A stretch of DNA of 14,970 bases from Saprospiraceae bacterium. Its GTDB lineage: Bacteria > Bacteroidota > Bacteroidia > Chitinophagales > Saprospiraceae. The notes beneath the pieces were generated by a model. The model worked only from the letters and a program-made list of their open reading frames with translations, had not been told where the DNA came from and made no database searches. The stretch lies in assembly GCA_013002625.1 (NCBI GenBank), contig JABDJE010000348.1, positions 1-14,970 of the forward strand. Direction: 5' to 3'. Position numbers and translations under genes: made by a program. Each line of letters begins with the position of its first letter. Position 1 is the stretch's first letter. Below, piece by piece: positions 1 to 7,047 of this stretch.

Positions 1-438
1 ATATTGTGCCGCCGAAAAATCAGCTTCGTAGCTGAAGTCCAATAACGAAAAACCAATAGATTTGATACCTTCAAGACTTGCTTCCATAGCCGCAGACATC
101 GTACCTGAATAGATGATATTAATGGCAGCATTAGAACCATGATTTACACCAGACACGCACATATCAATCGTCTTATCCTTTAAGAGCACATGTTTGGCCA
201 GCTTAACACAGTCCACAGGTGTGCCATTGCATTCATAAGCTTCTACACCATCGAAGACATTTACTTTGTTCAATCTCAACGGGGATGTTAAAGTGATCGC
301 ATGGCCCTGTCCACTTTGAGGAGAATCAGGTGCAACGACAAATGGGGTTCCAATTTTTTTGACCACTTCTACCAATGCCGCAATACCCGGTGCAACAATA
401 CCATCATCGTTTGTAACTAGAATAAGAGGTTTATCCAT
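1..438 (-). CDS. surE: 5'/3'-nucleotidase SurE (3' end cut off by the window edge)
   Basis: SurE is a divalent-metal-dependent phosphatase that removes phosphate from nucleoside 5'- and 3'-monophosphates and is linked to stationary-phase survival; it is cytoplasmic. Reading back from the ATG at 438 gives 146 residues without a stop. The N-terminal motif LVTNDDGI supplies the metal-binding pair Asp11-Asp12. PDSPQSGQGHAIT places the conserved Ser at about residue 42, and CVSGVNHGSN places the conserved Asn at about residue 99. These match the family's four metal ligands. SurE proteins are usually about 250-260 residues, so roughly 110 C-terminal residues lie outside the window. The gene diverges from hemH. 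A perfect 10-base palindrome, TAACATGTTA, sits directly before the start codon at 440-449. No Shine-Dalgarno sequence is visible. Identification is firm from motif order; only completeness is unknown. Confidence 0.95.
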   Translation of the reverse strand, partial: MDKPLILVTNDDGIVAPGIAALVEVVKKIGTPFVVAPDSPQSGQGHAITLTSPLRLNKVNVFDGVEAYECNGTPVDCVKLAKHVLLKDKTIDMCVSGVNHGSNAAINIIYSGTMSAAMEASLEGIKSIGFSLLDFSYEADFSAAQY

Positions 439-562
439 ATAACATGTTAATTAAAACGCTAATATCTTCATTATTCGTTAATTCATCTTTAATAATTATA
501 AATGGTCTGATTTTTTCTGATTTTTGCTCAACATATTGAATCATGATCTGTTTTGCTTGTCT
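439..562. promoter_or_regulatory. Divergent intergenic region between surE and hemH
   Basis: This 124-base AT-rich gap must hold the promoters for both genes. It contains the palindrome TAACATGTTA at 440-449, next to the surE start, and a perfect tandem repeat of TCTGATTTTT at 506-525. The best plus-strand approach to the Bacteroidota -7 element is GATTTTTG at 519-526, with one mismatch in TAnnTTTG and no TTG at a suitable distance upstream. I see no convincing promoter pair on either strand, so the regulatory role is inferred from position only. Confidence 0.3.
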
Positions 563-1597
563 ATGAATGCTATTGTAACGGAGAAAAAAGTAGGGATATT
601 ACTATTGAACCTTGGGACACCCGACGATCCTTCAACCCGATCTGTGCGCCGCTATCTCAAACAATTCCTTCTGGACTATAGAGTTATTGATCTCAGCTGG
701 GCAGCACGCCAAGCCCTTGTCCGATTTATTATTGCTCCTTTTCGAGCGCCGCAATCCGCCAAATTATATAAAGACCTGTGGACAGAAAATGGATCGCCGA
801 TCAAGATATTCGGATACAGTGTGAAAGAAAAATTGCAAGCTAAACTGGGAAATGATTATGTGGTTAGCCTTGGTATGCGTTACCAGAACCCTTCAATTGA
901 ATCTGCCTTGGATGAATTGAAGAAGTCCAACGTTCGAAAAATTGTCGTATTCCCATTGTTTCCTCAATATGCTTCAGCCAGCACGGGTTCTGCACTAGAG
1001 GAAGCCATGACTATGCTGGCCAAATGGCAAACCATTCCAGAACTACATTTTATGGATGCCTATTTTGATCATCCCCGTATGATAGAAGTGTTTGCAAATA
1101 ATGCAAGGAAAATGGGTTTAGAGAATTATGATCACTTTCTATTTTCATTCCATGGTATCCCGCAAAGACAATTGGTCAAAGCAGACTGTAATAACTATTG
1201 CCTGCAAAAAGAGAATTGTTGTGCAGAACTTAATACCCAGAATGTACATTGCTATTCAGCGCAGTGCCATGCAACAGCAAAGGCAATTGCAAACCAATTG
1301 GGCTTGAGTACTGATCAATACAGTATCGGATTTCAATCAAGATTGGGCAGAGCCAAATGGACAGAACCTTTTACGCCGGATGTATTGAAAGACCTTTATA
1401 ATAAGGGAAAGAAACGCTTGATGGTATTCTCACCAAGCTTTGTTGCCGATTGTCTGGAGACCACCATCGAAATTGGTGATGAATACAAGGAGGATTTTCT
1501 GGAGTGGGGTGGAGAGCGCCTTGATTTAGTTGAAAGCCTGAATGATCAGGATGAATGGATTGATGCTATTCATGATTTACTGGAAACACATCTTTAA
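563..1597 (+). CDS. hemH: Ferrochelatase (protoheme ferro-lyase)
   Basis: HemH inserts Fe(II) into protoporphyrin IX, the last step of classical heme synthesis, at the inner face of the membrane. The 344-residue protein begins VGILLLNLGTPD after a short N-terminus. FSFHGIP carries the catalytic His197, and the SRLGRAKWTEP stretch carries the conserved acidic residue Glu268; both are family hallmarks and the length is typical. The frame is open upstream to a TTG at 524, but the ATG at 563 is preferred because the extra 13 residues match nothing in the family. An unusual cysteine-rich segment, C209-x3-C213-x5-C219-C220, follows the catalytic His by 12 residues, with further Cys230 and Cys235; it could hold an iron-sulfur cluster as in some bacterial ferrochelatases. 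The 3' end overlaps the convergent psd gene by 4 bases (shared TTAA). No linked heme genes are present. Confidence 0.96.
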   Translation: MNAIVTEKKVGILLLNLGTPDDPSTRSVRRYLKQFLLDYRVIDLSWAARQALVRFIIAPFRAPQSAKLYKDLWTENGSPIKIFGYSVKEKLQAKLGNDYVVSLGMRYQNPSIESALDELKKSNVRKIVVFPLFPQYASASTGSALEEAMTMLAKWQTIPELHFMDAYFDHPRMIEVFANNARKMGLENYDHFLFSFHGIPQRQLVKADCNNYCLQKENCCAELNTQNVHCYSAQCHATAKAIANQLGLSTDQYSIGFQSRLGRAKWTEPFTPDVLKDLYNKGKKRLMVFSPSFVADCLETTIEIGDEYKEDFLEWGGERLDLVESLNDQDEWIDAIHDLLETHL

Positions 1598-2244
1598 AGA
1601 TCTGCGATTACAGTCAGTGGTGATTTAACTTTCTGACCGATTTCAACTTTGATATCGGCATTCAATGGAAGAAATATATCTACCCTTGATCCAAATTTGA
1701 TGAACCCCAATTCTTCACCTTTAGTTACTGTCTGACCTTCCTCAAGATTATTCACAATCCTTCTTGCCAATGCGCCTGCAATTTGTCTGATGAGCACTTT
1801 CCCATAAGCCGTTTCATAGCCAGTTGTAAACCGTTCGTTTTCAGTTGAAGCCTTTGGATTCCAGGCCGCCAGATACTTACCAGGATGGTATTTTAAATAA
1901 GCAACTTTCCCGTCTAGAGGATTACGATTTATGTGCACATTTAAGGGAGACATAAATACCGAAACCTGCATGCATTCGGTATTCAACCATTCTGGCTCAA
2001 AGGTTTTCTCAATTACAACGACCTTTCCATCCGCTGGTGTTATAAATGCATTGTCTTGTACCTCAGGCATTGTACGAGAAGGGCTTCTGAAAAATTGCAG
2101 AACAACGATAAGTAGAAATACTGCAATGGCATAGAAGATATATTCAAAAGGATTAGGTATAAAATTGCTGCCTATGTAATATAAGCCTAGAGCAATTATT
2201 AGCGTAACGATTAAAGTTGGATATCCTTCTTTGTGAAATGTCAT
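1594..2244 (-). CDS. psd: Phosphatidylserine decarboxylase proenzyme, short form
   Basis: This enzyme decarboxylates phosphatidylserine to phosphatidylethanolamine at the cytoplasmic membrane, using a pyruvoyl group made by self-cleavage. The 216-residue protein has two hydrophobic segments at about residues 9-29 and 33-51. TPADGKV follows (Asp72), then the conserved histidine region MSPLNVHINRNP (His104), and near the C-terminus KFGSRVD, where cleavage between Gly185 and Ser186 would leave a 31-residue alpha chain bearing the pyruvoyl group. GS in place of the LGST of long-form enzymes, together with the small size, places it in the short-form group common in Bacteroidota. Its ATG overlaps the cdsA stop as ATGA, indicating translational coupling, and its stop overlaps hemH. 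A phosphatidylserine synthase gene is not in the window. Confidence 0.95.
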   Translation of the reverse strand: MTFHKEGYPTLIVTLIIALGLYYIGSNFIPNPFEYIFYAIAVFLLIVVLQFFRSPSRTMPEVQDNAFITPADGKVVVIEKTFEPEWLNTECMQVSVFMSPLNVHINRNPLDGKVAYLKYHPGKYLAAWNPKASTENERFTTGYETAYGKVLIRQIAGALARRIVNNLEEGQTVTKGEELGFIKFGSRVDIFLPLNADIKVEIGQKVKSPLTVIADL

Positions 2245-3071
2245 GATAATATTTTTTCAATCAGGAATACTACAAACGGGATGCTGAAAAAGAAACCATC
2301 AAAGCGATCAAGCAAACCACCATGCCCTGGTAATAATGTCCCACTGTCTTTTATCTCTATAGAACGTTTGAATTTCGATTCCACCAAGTCTCCAACAGAT
2401 CCAAACAACCATACGAACAAGGCTATTAAAATCCAGGACTGCATAGGGTATTGGGTATATATATTAGAAATTATATAACCAACGATTAATGTAATCATGC
2501 CAGCACCTAAAAACCCCTCCCAGGTTTTTCCCGGTGAAATTCTGGGCATCAATTTATGTTTTCCTATACTCTTTCCGACAAAATAGGCACTGGAATCGCT
2601 GACCCAAATTAATATGATCATGGATATGAAAATCATCGCCAGTAACTTTGGCTCAGTTGTCATCAACACAGAATAAGAAAGGCTGGCATAAATGATATTA
2701 GCCAGCCAGGGTGCTTTTTTATGCACTGGAAAAATTCCCGTAAACAGATCGATAATAAATATGCAGTTAATGATTAGGCCAGCAAACAATATTATAGTGT
2801 GAAACAGTTCAAAATTCCATGTAATGGTATCAATGGGATGATAATTTGCAGTTGCAGCAAATACCATTAAAACAATAAACCCAATGGAAAGATGGTGAAT
2901 GAGTTTCGATTGCCATTTTTCACTTTGCAATCTTCCGTATTCAATGGCGGAACCTAGGCATATAATCGCAAGCAGTACTATTCTTGAAAGATCGCTATAG
3001 AACATTGCGGCAAGGAATGGTATTCCAAATGCAATTGCGGTAAGTACACGTTGTTTTAACCCTTCTGCCAT
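2241..3071 (-). CDS. cdsA: Phosphatidate cytidylyltransferase (CDP-diglyceride synthase)
   Basis: CdsA makes CDP-diacylglycerol from phosphatidic acid and CTP, the branch-point intermediate for all bacterial phospholipids; it is a polytopic inner-membrane enzyme. The 276-residue protein is mostly hydrophobic, with about eight likely membrane segments. Residues 232-258 fit the complete family signature: SKFKR, then KD after four residues, then PGHGG and DRFD. These contain the Asp residues that bind magnesium and CTP. ISPGKTWEGFLGA earlier in the chain is also typical. The start ATG at 3071-3069 gives the usual MAEGLKQRVLTA beginning. It is the first gene of a two-gene operon with psd; the 4-base ATGA overlap couples the two steps of phospholipid head-group synthesis. 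It diverges from pdxJ across a 66-base gap. Confidence 0.96.
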   Translation of the reverse strand: MAEGLKQRVLTAIAFGIPFLAAMFYSDLSRIVLLAIICLGSAIEYGRLQSEKWQSKLIHHLSIGFIVLMVFAATANYHPIDTITWNFELFHTIILFAGLIINCIFIIDLFTGIFPVHKKAPWLANIIYASLSYSVLMTTEPKLLAMIFISMIILIWVSDSSAYFVGKSIGKHKLMPRISPGKTWEGFLGAGMITLIVGYIISNIYTQYPMQSWILIALFVWLFGSVGDLVESKFKRSIEIKDSGTLLPGHGGLLDRFDGFFFSIPFVVFLIEKILS

Positions 3072-3100
3072 CTAGGTATTCATTCTGAAATTGAATAAAC

Positions 3101-3108
3101 TATATTTG
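3101..3108 (+). promoter_or_regulatory. Candidate -7 promoter element for pdxJ
   Basis: TATATTTG is an exact match to the Bacteroidota -7 consensus TAnnTTTG and lies 29 bases before the pdxJ ATG, which would give a leader of about 20-25 bases. No clear TTG-type -33 element is visible 17-23 bases upstream, so the call rests on the -7 match and position. Confidence 0.4.
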
Positions 3109-3115
3109 TGAGACG

Positions 3116-3123
3116 CAAACTTA
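3116..3123 (-). promoter_or_regulatory. Candidate -7 promoter element for cdsA-psd
   Basis: Read on the minus strand this is TAAGTTTG, an exact match to TAnnTTTG, 44 bases before the cdsA ATG. No TTG is seen at the expected distance further upstream, where the sequence is already pdxJ coding DNA. It lies only 7 bases from the opposing pdxJ element, so the two promoters would face into each other and compete. Confidence 0.3.
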
Positions 3124-3137
3124 CTAGAATTATTTAG

Positions 3138-3860
3138 ATGACTCGATTAAGTGTAAATATTAATAAAGTTGCTCTTATCAGGAACGCCAGAGGTGAATCA
3201 AGACCGGATTTGAGACAATTTGCAATCGATTGTGAACGCTTCGGTGCCCAGGGCATTACCGTACACCCCAGGCCAGACCAGCGGCATATCAGATACAGTG
3301 ACCTTCCCATACTCAAAGAAGTAGTTACTACTGAATTCAATATTGAAGGTTATCCTTCTGATAAATTTATAGCAGAAGTTTTAAAAGTAGTCCCACATCA
3401 AGTTACACTAGTCCCTGATCCGCCGGGCGTACTGACTTCAAGTGAAGGTTGGGATACGATTTCCCATCTTGAGATGTTAAAAGAGGTCATTTCAAGATTT
3501 CAGGATGCCGGCATCAGAGTATCCTTGTTTTTAGAAGCGGATACAGAAGCAGTCCAAGCTTCAACGGAAACAGGCACCGACAGGATTGAATTCTATACCG
3601 GACATTATGCACAGATGTATACACGTAACCCTGCAGAAGCAGTATCGCCGCATAAAGAAGCTGCAATTATGGCTCAAAAATGCGATTTAGGTATAAATGC
3701 AGGGCATGATTTGGACTTGGATAATCTGGCCTATTATGCAAATAATGTCCCAGGTTTAGCAGAAGTATCAATTGGTCATGCTCTAATTTCTGATGCCTTA
3801 TATTTTGGAATTCAGAATACCATTGGAATGTATCTCCATCAGTTAAATAAGAAGTCATAA
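3138..3860 (+). CDS. pdxJ: Pyridoxine 5'-phosphate synthase
   Basis: PdxJ condenses 1-deoxy-D-xylulose 5-phosphate with 3-amino-2-oxopropyl phosphate to form pyridoxine 5'-phosphate, the last ring-forming step of the DXP-dependent vitamin B6 pathway; it is a cytoplasmic TIM-barrel enzyme. The 240 residues match the family from end to end: LSVNINKVALIRNARG at the N-terminus, GITVHPRPDQRHI with catalytic His43, FNIEGYP with Glu70, LVPDPPG, DRIEFYTGHYA, INAGHDL with His190, and the phosphate-binding EVSIGHALISDAL near the C-terminus. The three named residues correspond to the E. coli catalytic set. The length agrees with the family. It is a single gene facing right, divergent from cdsA; the next gene starts 139 bases later and is functionally unrelated. 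Confidence 0.97.
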   Translation: MTRLSVNINKVALIRNARGESRPDLRQFAIDCERFGAQGITVHPRPDQRHIRYSDLPILKEVVTTEFNIEGYPSDKFIAEVLKVVPHQVTLVPDPPGVLTSSEGWDTISHLEMLKEVISRFQDAGIRVSLFLEADTEAVQASTETGTDRIEFYTGHYAQMYTRNPAEAVSPHKEAAIMAQKCDLGINAGHDLDLDNLAYYANNVPGLAEVSIGHALISDALYFGIQNTIGMYLHQLNKKS

Positions 3861-3999
3861 TTATCGATTGCTTAACGCCATTAAGACAAAAGGTAAATTT
3901 TTTATCACCTAAGCTTTTGTATCGACCAAATTTGTATAATTTTAGACCCTCACAATCGATCTATCGACTAAACTTTTGTTTAACTAAATACAAACTTGT
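3861..3999 (+). promoter_or_regulatory. Upstream region of the first susC-like gene
   Basis: This 139-base AT-rich gap probably holds the promoter of the transporter operon. Two imperfect copies of TATCGACYAAA(c)TTTTG-like sequence begin at 3920 and 3962, 42 bases apart. Two partial promoter fits to TTG-N17-23-TAnnTTTG exist: TTG 3917-3919 with TAATTTTA at 3937-3944 (17-base spacer), and TTG 3868-3870 with TAAATTTT at 3894-3901 (23-base spacer). Each lacks the final G. No Shine-Dalgarno sequence precedes the ATG at 4000. No strong terminator for pdxJ is visible. Confidence 0.35.
3920..3978 (+). repeat. Pair of imperfect direct repeats, operator-like
   Basis: Copy 1 at 3920-3934 reads TATCGACCAAATTTG and copy 2 at 3962-3978 reads TATCGACTAAACTTTTG. 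The first 11 bases agree at 10 positions and the starts are 42 bases apart, close to four helical turns, so both copies would face the same side of the DNA. This is compatible with a regulator binding site, but no regulator gene is in the window. Confidence 0.35.
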
Positions 4000-6900
4000 A
4001 TGAAAAAACTATTTTCACTACTGATTTTTTCAGTGGTCTTGGTGGCTGGCGTTTCTGCTCAGCGCACTATTACAGGTACCTTAACAGATGAAGACGGATT
4101 GGCCTTAATTGGTGCTAATGTTTTGGTTGAAGGTACCTCTGTCGGTACAATTACAGATATTGATGGAAAGTATTCTGTCAATGTGCCGGATGGCTATGAT
4201 GTTATAGTCTACAGTTATACAGGGTACAATACACAAGAAATTACATTGGGTGACAGTGATGTGATTGATTTGGTTCTTACACTCAATTCTCAGATAATTG
4301 ATGAAGTTGTAGTGGTAGGGTATAAAACCCAATCGAAACCGAGATCAAATGTATCGACGCAATTAGTAAGCGCCAATACAATTGAATCGCGACCTAACGC
4401 ATCTGTAGTACAGACATTGCAAGGACAAGTCGCGGGATTGAATATTACGACCAGTTCCGGACAACCTGGAGCTAACAGTACAATCAACCTGCGTGGTGTT
4501 TCATCAATCAATGGTAACACCGAACCTTTGTTTATAATTGATGGTACGCCAGTTGACGAAGATAACTTTAGAAGTATCAACCCTAATGAGATTGAATCTG
4601 TGTCAGTACTTAAAGATGCAGGTGCGACGGCAATCTATGGTAACAGAGGAGCCAATGGGGTAATTGTAATGAAAACGAAGAGCGGTGCTTACGGACAGGG
4701 TTTGAAGTTCAATTACTCAACTTTGATCAGTAGATCATCGGTTCAGCCAATTGACTATGATCTAATGAATGCCCAAGAATCTCTACTTCTTGAAAGAGAA
4801 TTTGGAACAGGTAGAGGATCAGAGATAAGTGAAGATTCTATTATGAACGTTGCAGGTACGGATTGGTTAGATTTCTTTCTAAGAAGTCCTATCACTCAGC
4901 AGCACAACTTTTCAGTATCTACAGGATCTGAGTATTTTAATACTTTCACAAACTTTGGATTCATGGACCAGCAAGGTATCTTAAAGTCTTCAGGATTGAA
5001 AAGATATAACCTTAGGTCAAACATAAATGGAAAGAGCGATAATGGAAAATTCCGATACGGTACAAAGCTTTCATTGAACTATTCCAAAAATGACGAACCA
5101 AGTAATATTGGTTCAGGTGCGATTAACAGAAACTTTATACTAGGAGCTTATATTTCTGTTCCTTATATATCCGTCGATGAATATGTAGATGGCGCAACAT
5201 TAGCTGCATCTAACTGGACATTTGCTGATACACCAATAATGTTACTTGACAGATTAAATACATTTACAAGGGTTGAAAATGAAATCAAAGCATTGGGTTC
5301 GGTAAATGTAAGCTATGATATCTTGGATAACTTGACATTTACTTCGGTTATGGGTGGAGACTTTGCTGATCAAAACAGATTAACTGCTGAAGGTCCAACT
5401 TCATTTAACGCAATCCTTTTTGCTGAAACAGGAAACAATACTCCAGGGTTTCAAACACAATCAAACACAAGAGTATTTTCTTACAATTGGTTGAATTCCC
5501 TGAATTATAATTTTTCATTGAACAACCTGCATAGTTTTGAAGTAGGATTATACTCCGAATACTTTAGAGCGAGTTATGACTTTTTCACATTTACGAACAA
5601 CGGGCTAGATCCAAGAACATTCTCACCTGGAGATGGTAGTGGTTTTGTGGATGATAATGCGGCGAATGATTTCTTTGCAAATACAGTAGGATCAAATAAA
5701 TTGAGTGCAGGACTATTCTCTTATTTTGCTGATTTCAATTATGACTACAATGATAAATATGGATTTGGCGCAACTATAAGAAGAGATGCGTCTTACAGAT
5801 TCTCTGAGTCAGAAAGATGGGGTACATTTTACTCTTTCTCAGGTAGATGGAACATAGACCAAGAATCATTCATGGAAAACGGACCTTTTGATTTATTGAA
5901 ACTAAGAGGTTCGTGGGGTGTTACCGGAAACCAAAGAATTGTGGATTCAGGAGGATTCCTGAATTACTTTGGTGGACCTGACCTGACAGAAAACTTCTTT
6001 GCTACAGGTGCTGGATACGGTGGTGCAAACTCAATCTTCCTTTCTCAGATAGGAAACTCTACTTTAAAGTGGGAGACTGTAACACAAAGTAATATTGGTA
6101 TTGATTTTGAATTATTCAGATCAAGACTACGCGGTACATTTGATGTCTATACAAGAACAACAGATGACCTATTTCAGGACAGACCCGTTTCTGCAATTAA
6201 CGCAACAACTTCTTTGAGAGCAAATATTGGCTCCTTAAAGAATTCTGGATTTGATGTATATGTAGCATACGATATATTGAGATCTAACAATGGTTTGAAT
6301 CTTGGATTATTCCTTAATACAAACTATAATAAGCAGGAAGTTATTGACCTTCCTACTCCAGACGGTACAATCCAGAGTGGTAATGTAATCACAAGAGAAG
6401 GCTCTACATTAAACGAGTATTATGTATACAGATATGTAGGTGTTAACCCAGCTAATGGTAACTTATTATTCTTGGATGCAGATGATAATATCACGGAGAA
6501 TCCAAGTCCGGATACAGACAGAGTATTTACAGGTAAGAATATTTATCCTGATTACTTTGGAGGTTTTGGTTTCAATGCTGACTTCAGAGGCTTCTTCTTA
6601 GATGTACAGTTCAATTATACGATCGGCGTCTACAGATTTGACTTTGACCTGGCGGATCTTCTGGATCCAACTTCAATAGGGCAGTTTAGAATGTCTAACG
6701 ACTTAAATCGTGCCTGGAAAACAGAAGGAGACATTACTGACATACCTTCATTAACGGCTTCTAATTTAGCCCTGGATGGTTCTTCGGATAGATTCCTTCA
6801 GAGTTCAGATTATGTAAGATTACGATTTATTAGTCTAGGGTATAATTTCCCTACAAATATGCTTGCCGATATCGGACTAAGTAAATTGAGCATGTTTGTA

Positions 6901-7023
6901 AATGCAGAAAATATGTATACCTGGACTGGATGGAGAGGCTATGACGCGGAAAGTACAAACTCAACGTCAAGAAGGTATCCTTCACCAAGGATCATTTCTT
7001 TTGGTCTAGAAGTTGGATTTTAA
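4000..7023 (+). CDS. SusC/RagA-family TonB-linked outer membrane transporter
   Basis: This family forms a 22-strand outer-membrane barrel that, with a SusD-type lid lipoprotein, imports glycans or oligopeptides using TonB energy. The protein has 1007 residues, a usual length. Residues 1-20 are a signal peptide ending VSA before Gln21. Residues 21-95 form the carboxypeptidase-regulatory-like domain typical of SusC proteins. DEVVVVGY at 101-108 is the TonB-box region, residues about 115-228 are the plug (GLNITTSSGQPG, INLRGVSSI, FIIDGTPVD, IYGNRGANGVIVMKTKSG), and the rest is barrel with many alternating aromatic positions. The chain ends LEVGF, with a terminal Phe as expected for barrel assembly. 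It is the first gene of an operon with a SusD-like gene 24 bases downstream. The substrate cannot be read from the sequence; no glycosidase gene is nearby. Confidence 0.95.
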   Translation: MKKLFSLLIFSVVLVAGVSAQRTITGTLTDEDGLALIGANVLVEGTSVGTITDIDGKYSVNVPDGYDVIVYSYTGYNTQEITLGDSDVIDLVLTLNSQIIDEVVVVGYKTQSKPRSNVSTQLVSANTIESRPNASVVQTLQGQVAGLNITTSSGQPGANSTINLRGVSSINGNTEPLFIIDGTPVDEDNFRSINPNEIESVSVLKDAGATAIYGNRGANGVIVMKTKSGAYGQGLKFNYSTLISRSSVQPIDYDLMNAQESLLLEREFGTGRGSEISEDSIMNVAGTDWLDFFLRSPITQQHNFSVSTGSEYFNTFTNFGFMDQQGILKSSGLKRYNLRSNINGKSDNGKFRYGTKLSLNYSKNDEPSNIGSGAINRNFILGAYISVPYISVDEYVDGATLAASNWTFADTPIMLLDRLNTFTRVENEIKALGSVNVSYDILDNLTFTSVMGGDFADQNRLTAEGPTSFNAILFAETGNNTPGFQTQSNTRVFSYNWLNSLNYNFSLNNLHSFEVGLYSEYFRASYDFFTFTNNGLDPRTFSPGDGSGFVDDNAANDFFANTVGSNKLSAGLFSYFADFNYDYNDKYGFGATIRRDASYRFSESERWGTFYSFSGRWNIDQESFMENGPFDLLKLRGSWGVTGNQRIVDSGGFLNYFGGPDLTENFFATGAGYGGANSIFLSQIGNSTLKWETVTQSNIGIDFELFRSRLRGTFDVYTRTTDDLFQDRPVSAINATTSLRANIGSLKNSGFDVYVAYDILRSNNGLNLGLFLNTNYNKQEVIDLPTPDGTIQSGNVITREGSTLNEYYVYRYVGVNPANGNLLFLDADDNITENPSPDTDRVFTGKNIYPDYFGGFGFNADFRGFFLDVQFNYTIGVYRFDFDLADLLDPTSIGQFRMSNDLNRAWKTEGDITDIPSLTASNLALDGSSDRFLQSSDYVRLRFISLGYNFPTNMLADIGLSKLSMFVNAENMYTWTGWRGYDAESTNSTSRRYPSPRIISFGLEVGF

Positions 7024-7047
7024 TCACTCTCAAACAAGAAGAAAATC

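Noticed and set aside
524..562. N-terminal extension of hemH from a TTG at 524
   Set aside because: The extra 13 residues (MLNILNHDLFCLS) match nothing expected in ferrochelatase, and an ATG at 563 sits at the usual distance from the conserved LLLNLGTPD motif.
3871..3903. Possible terminator of pdxJ: CTTAA-N5-TTAAG followed by T residues
   Set aside because: The stem has only five AT-rich pairs and the six-T run starts 12 bases after it, so it does not form a normal intrinsic terminator. A wider dyad ACAAAAGGT/ACC...TTTTGT at 3886-3920 needs a 5-base bulge and a 12-base loop.
3989..4000. TACAA-AC-TTGTA dyad over the first transporter start codon
   Set aside because: A 5-base stem with a 2-base centre cannot fold as RNA and is expected by chance in AT-rich DNA.
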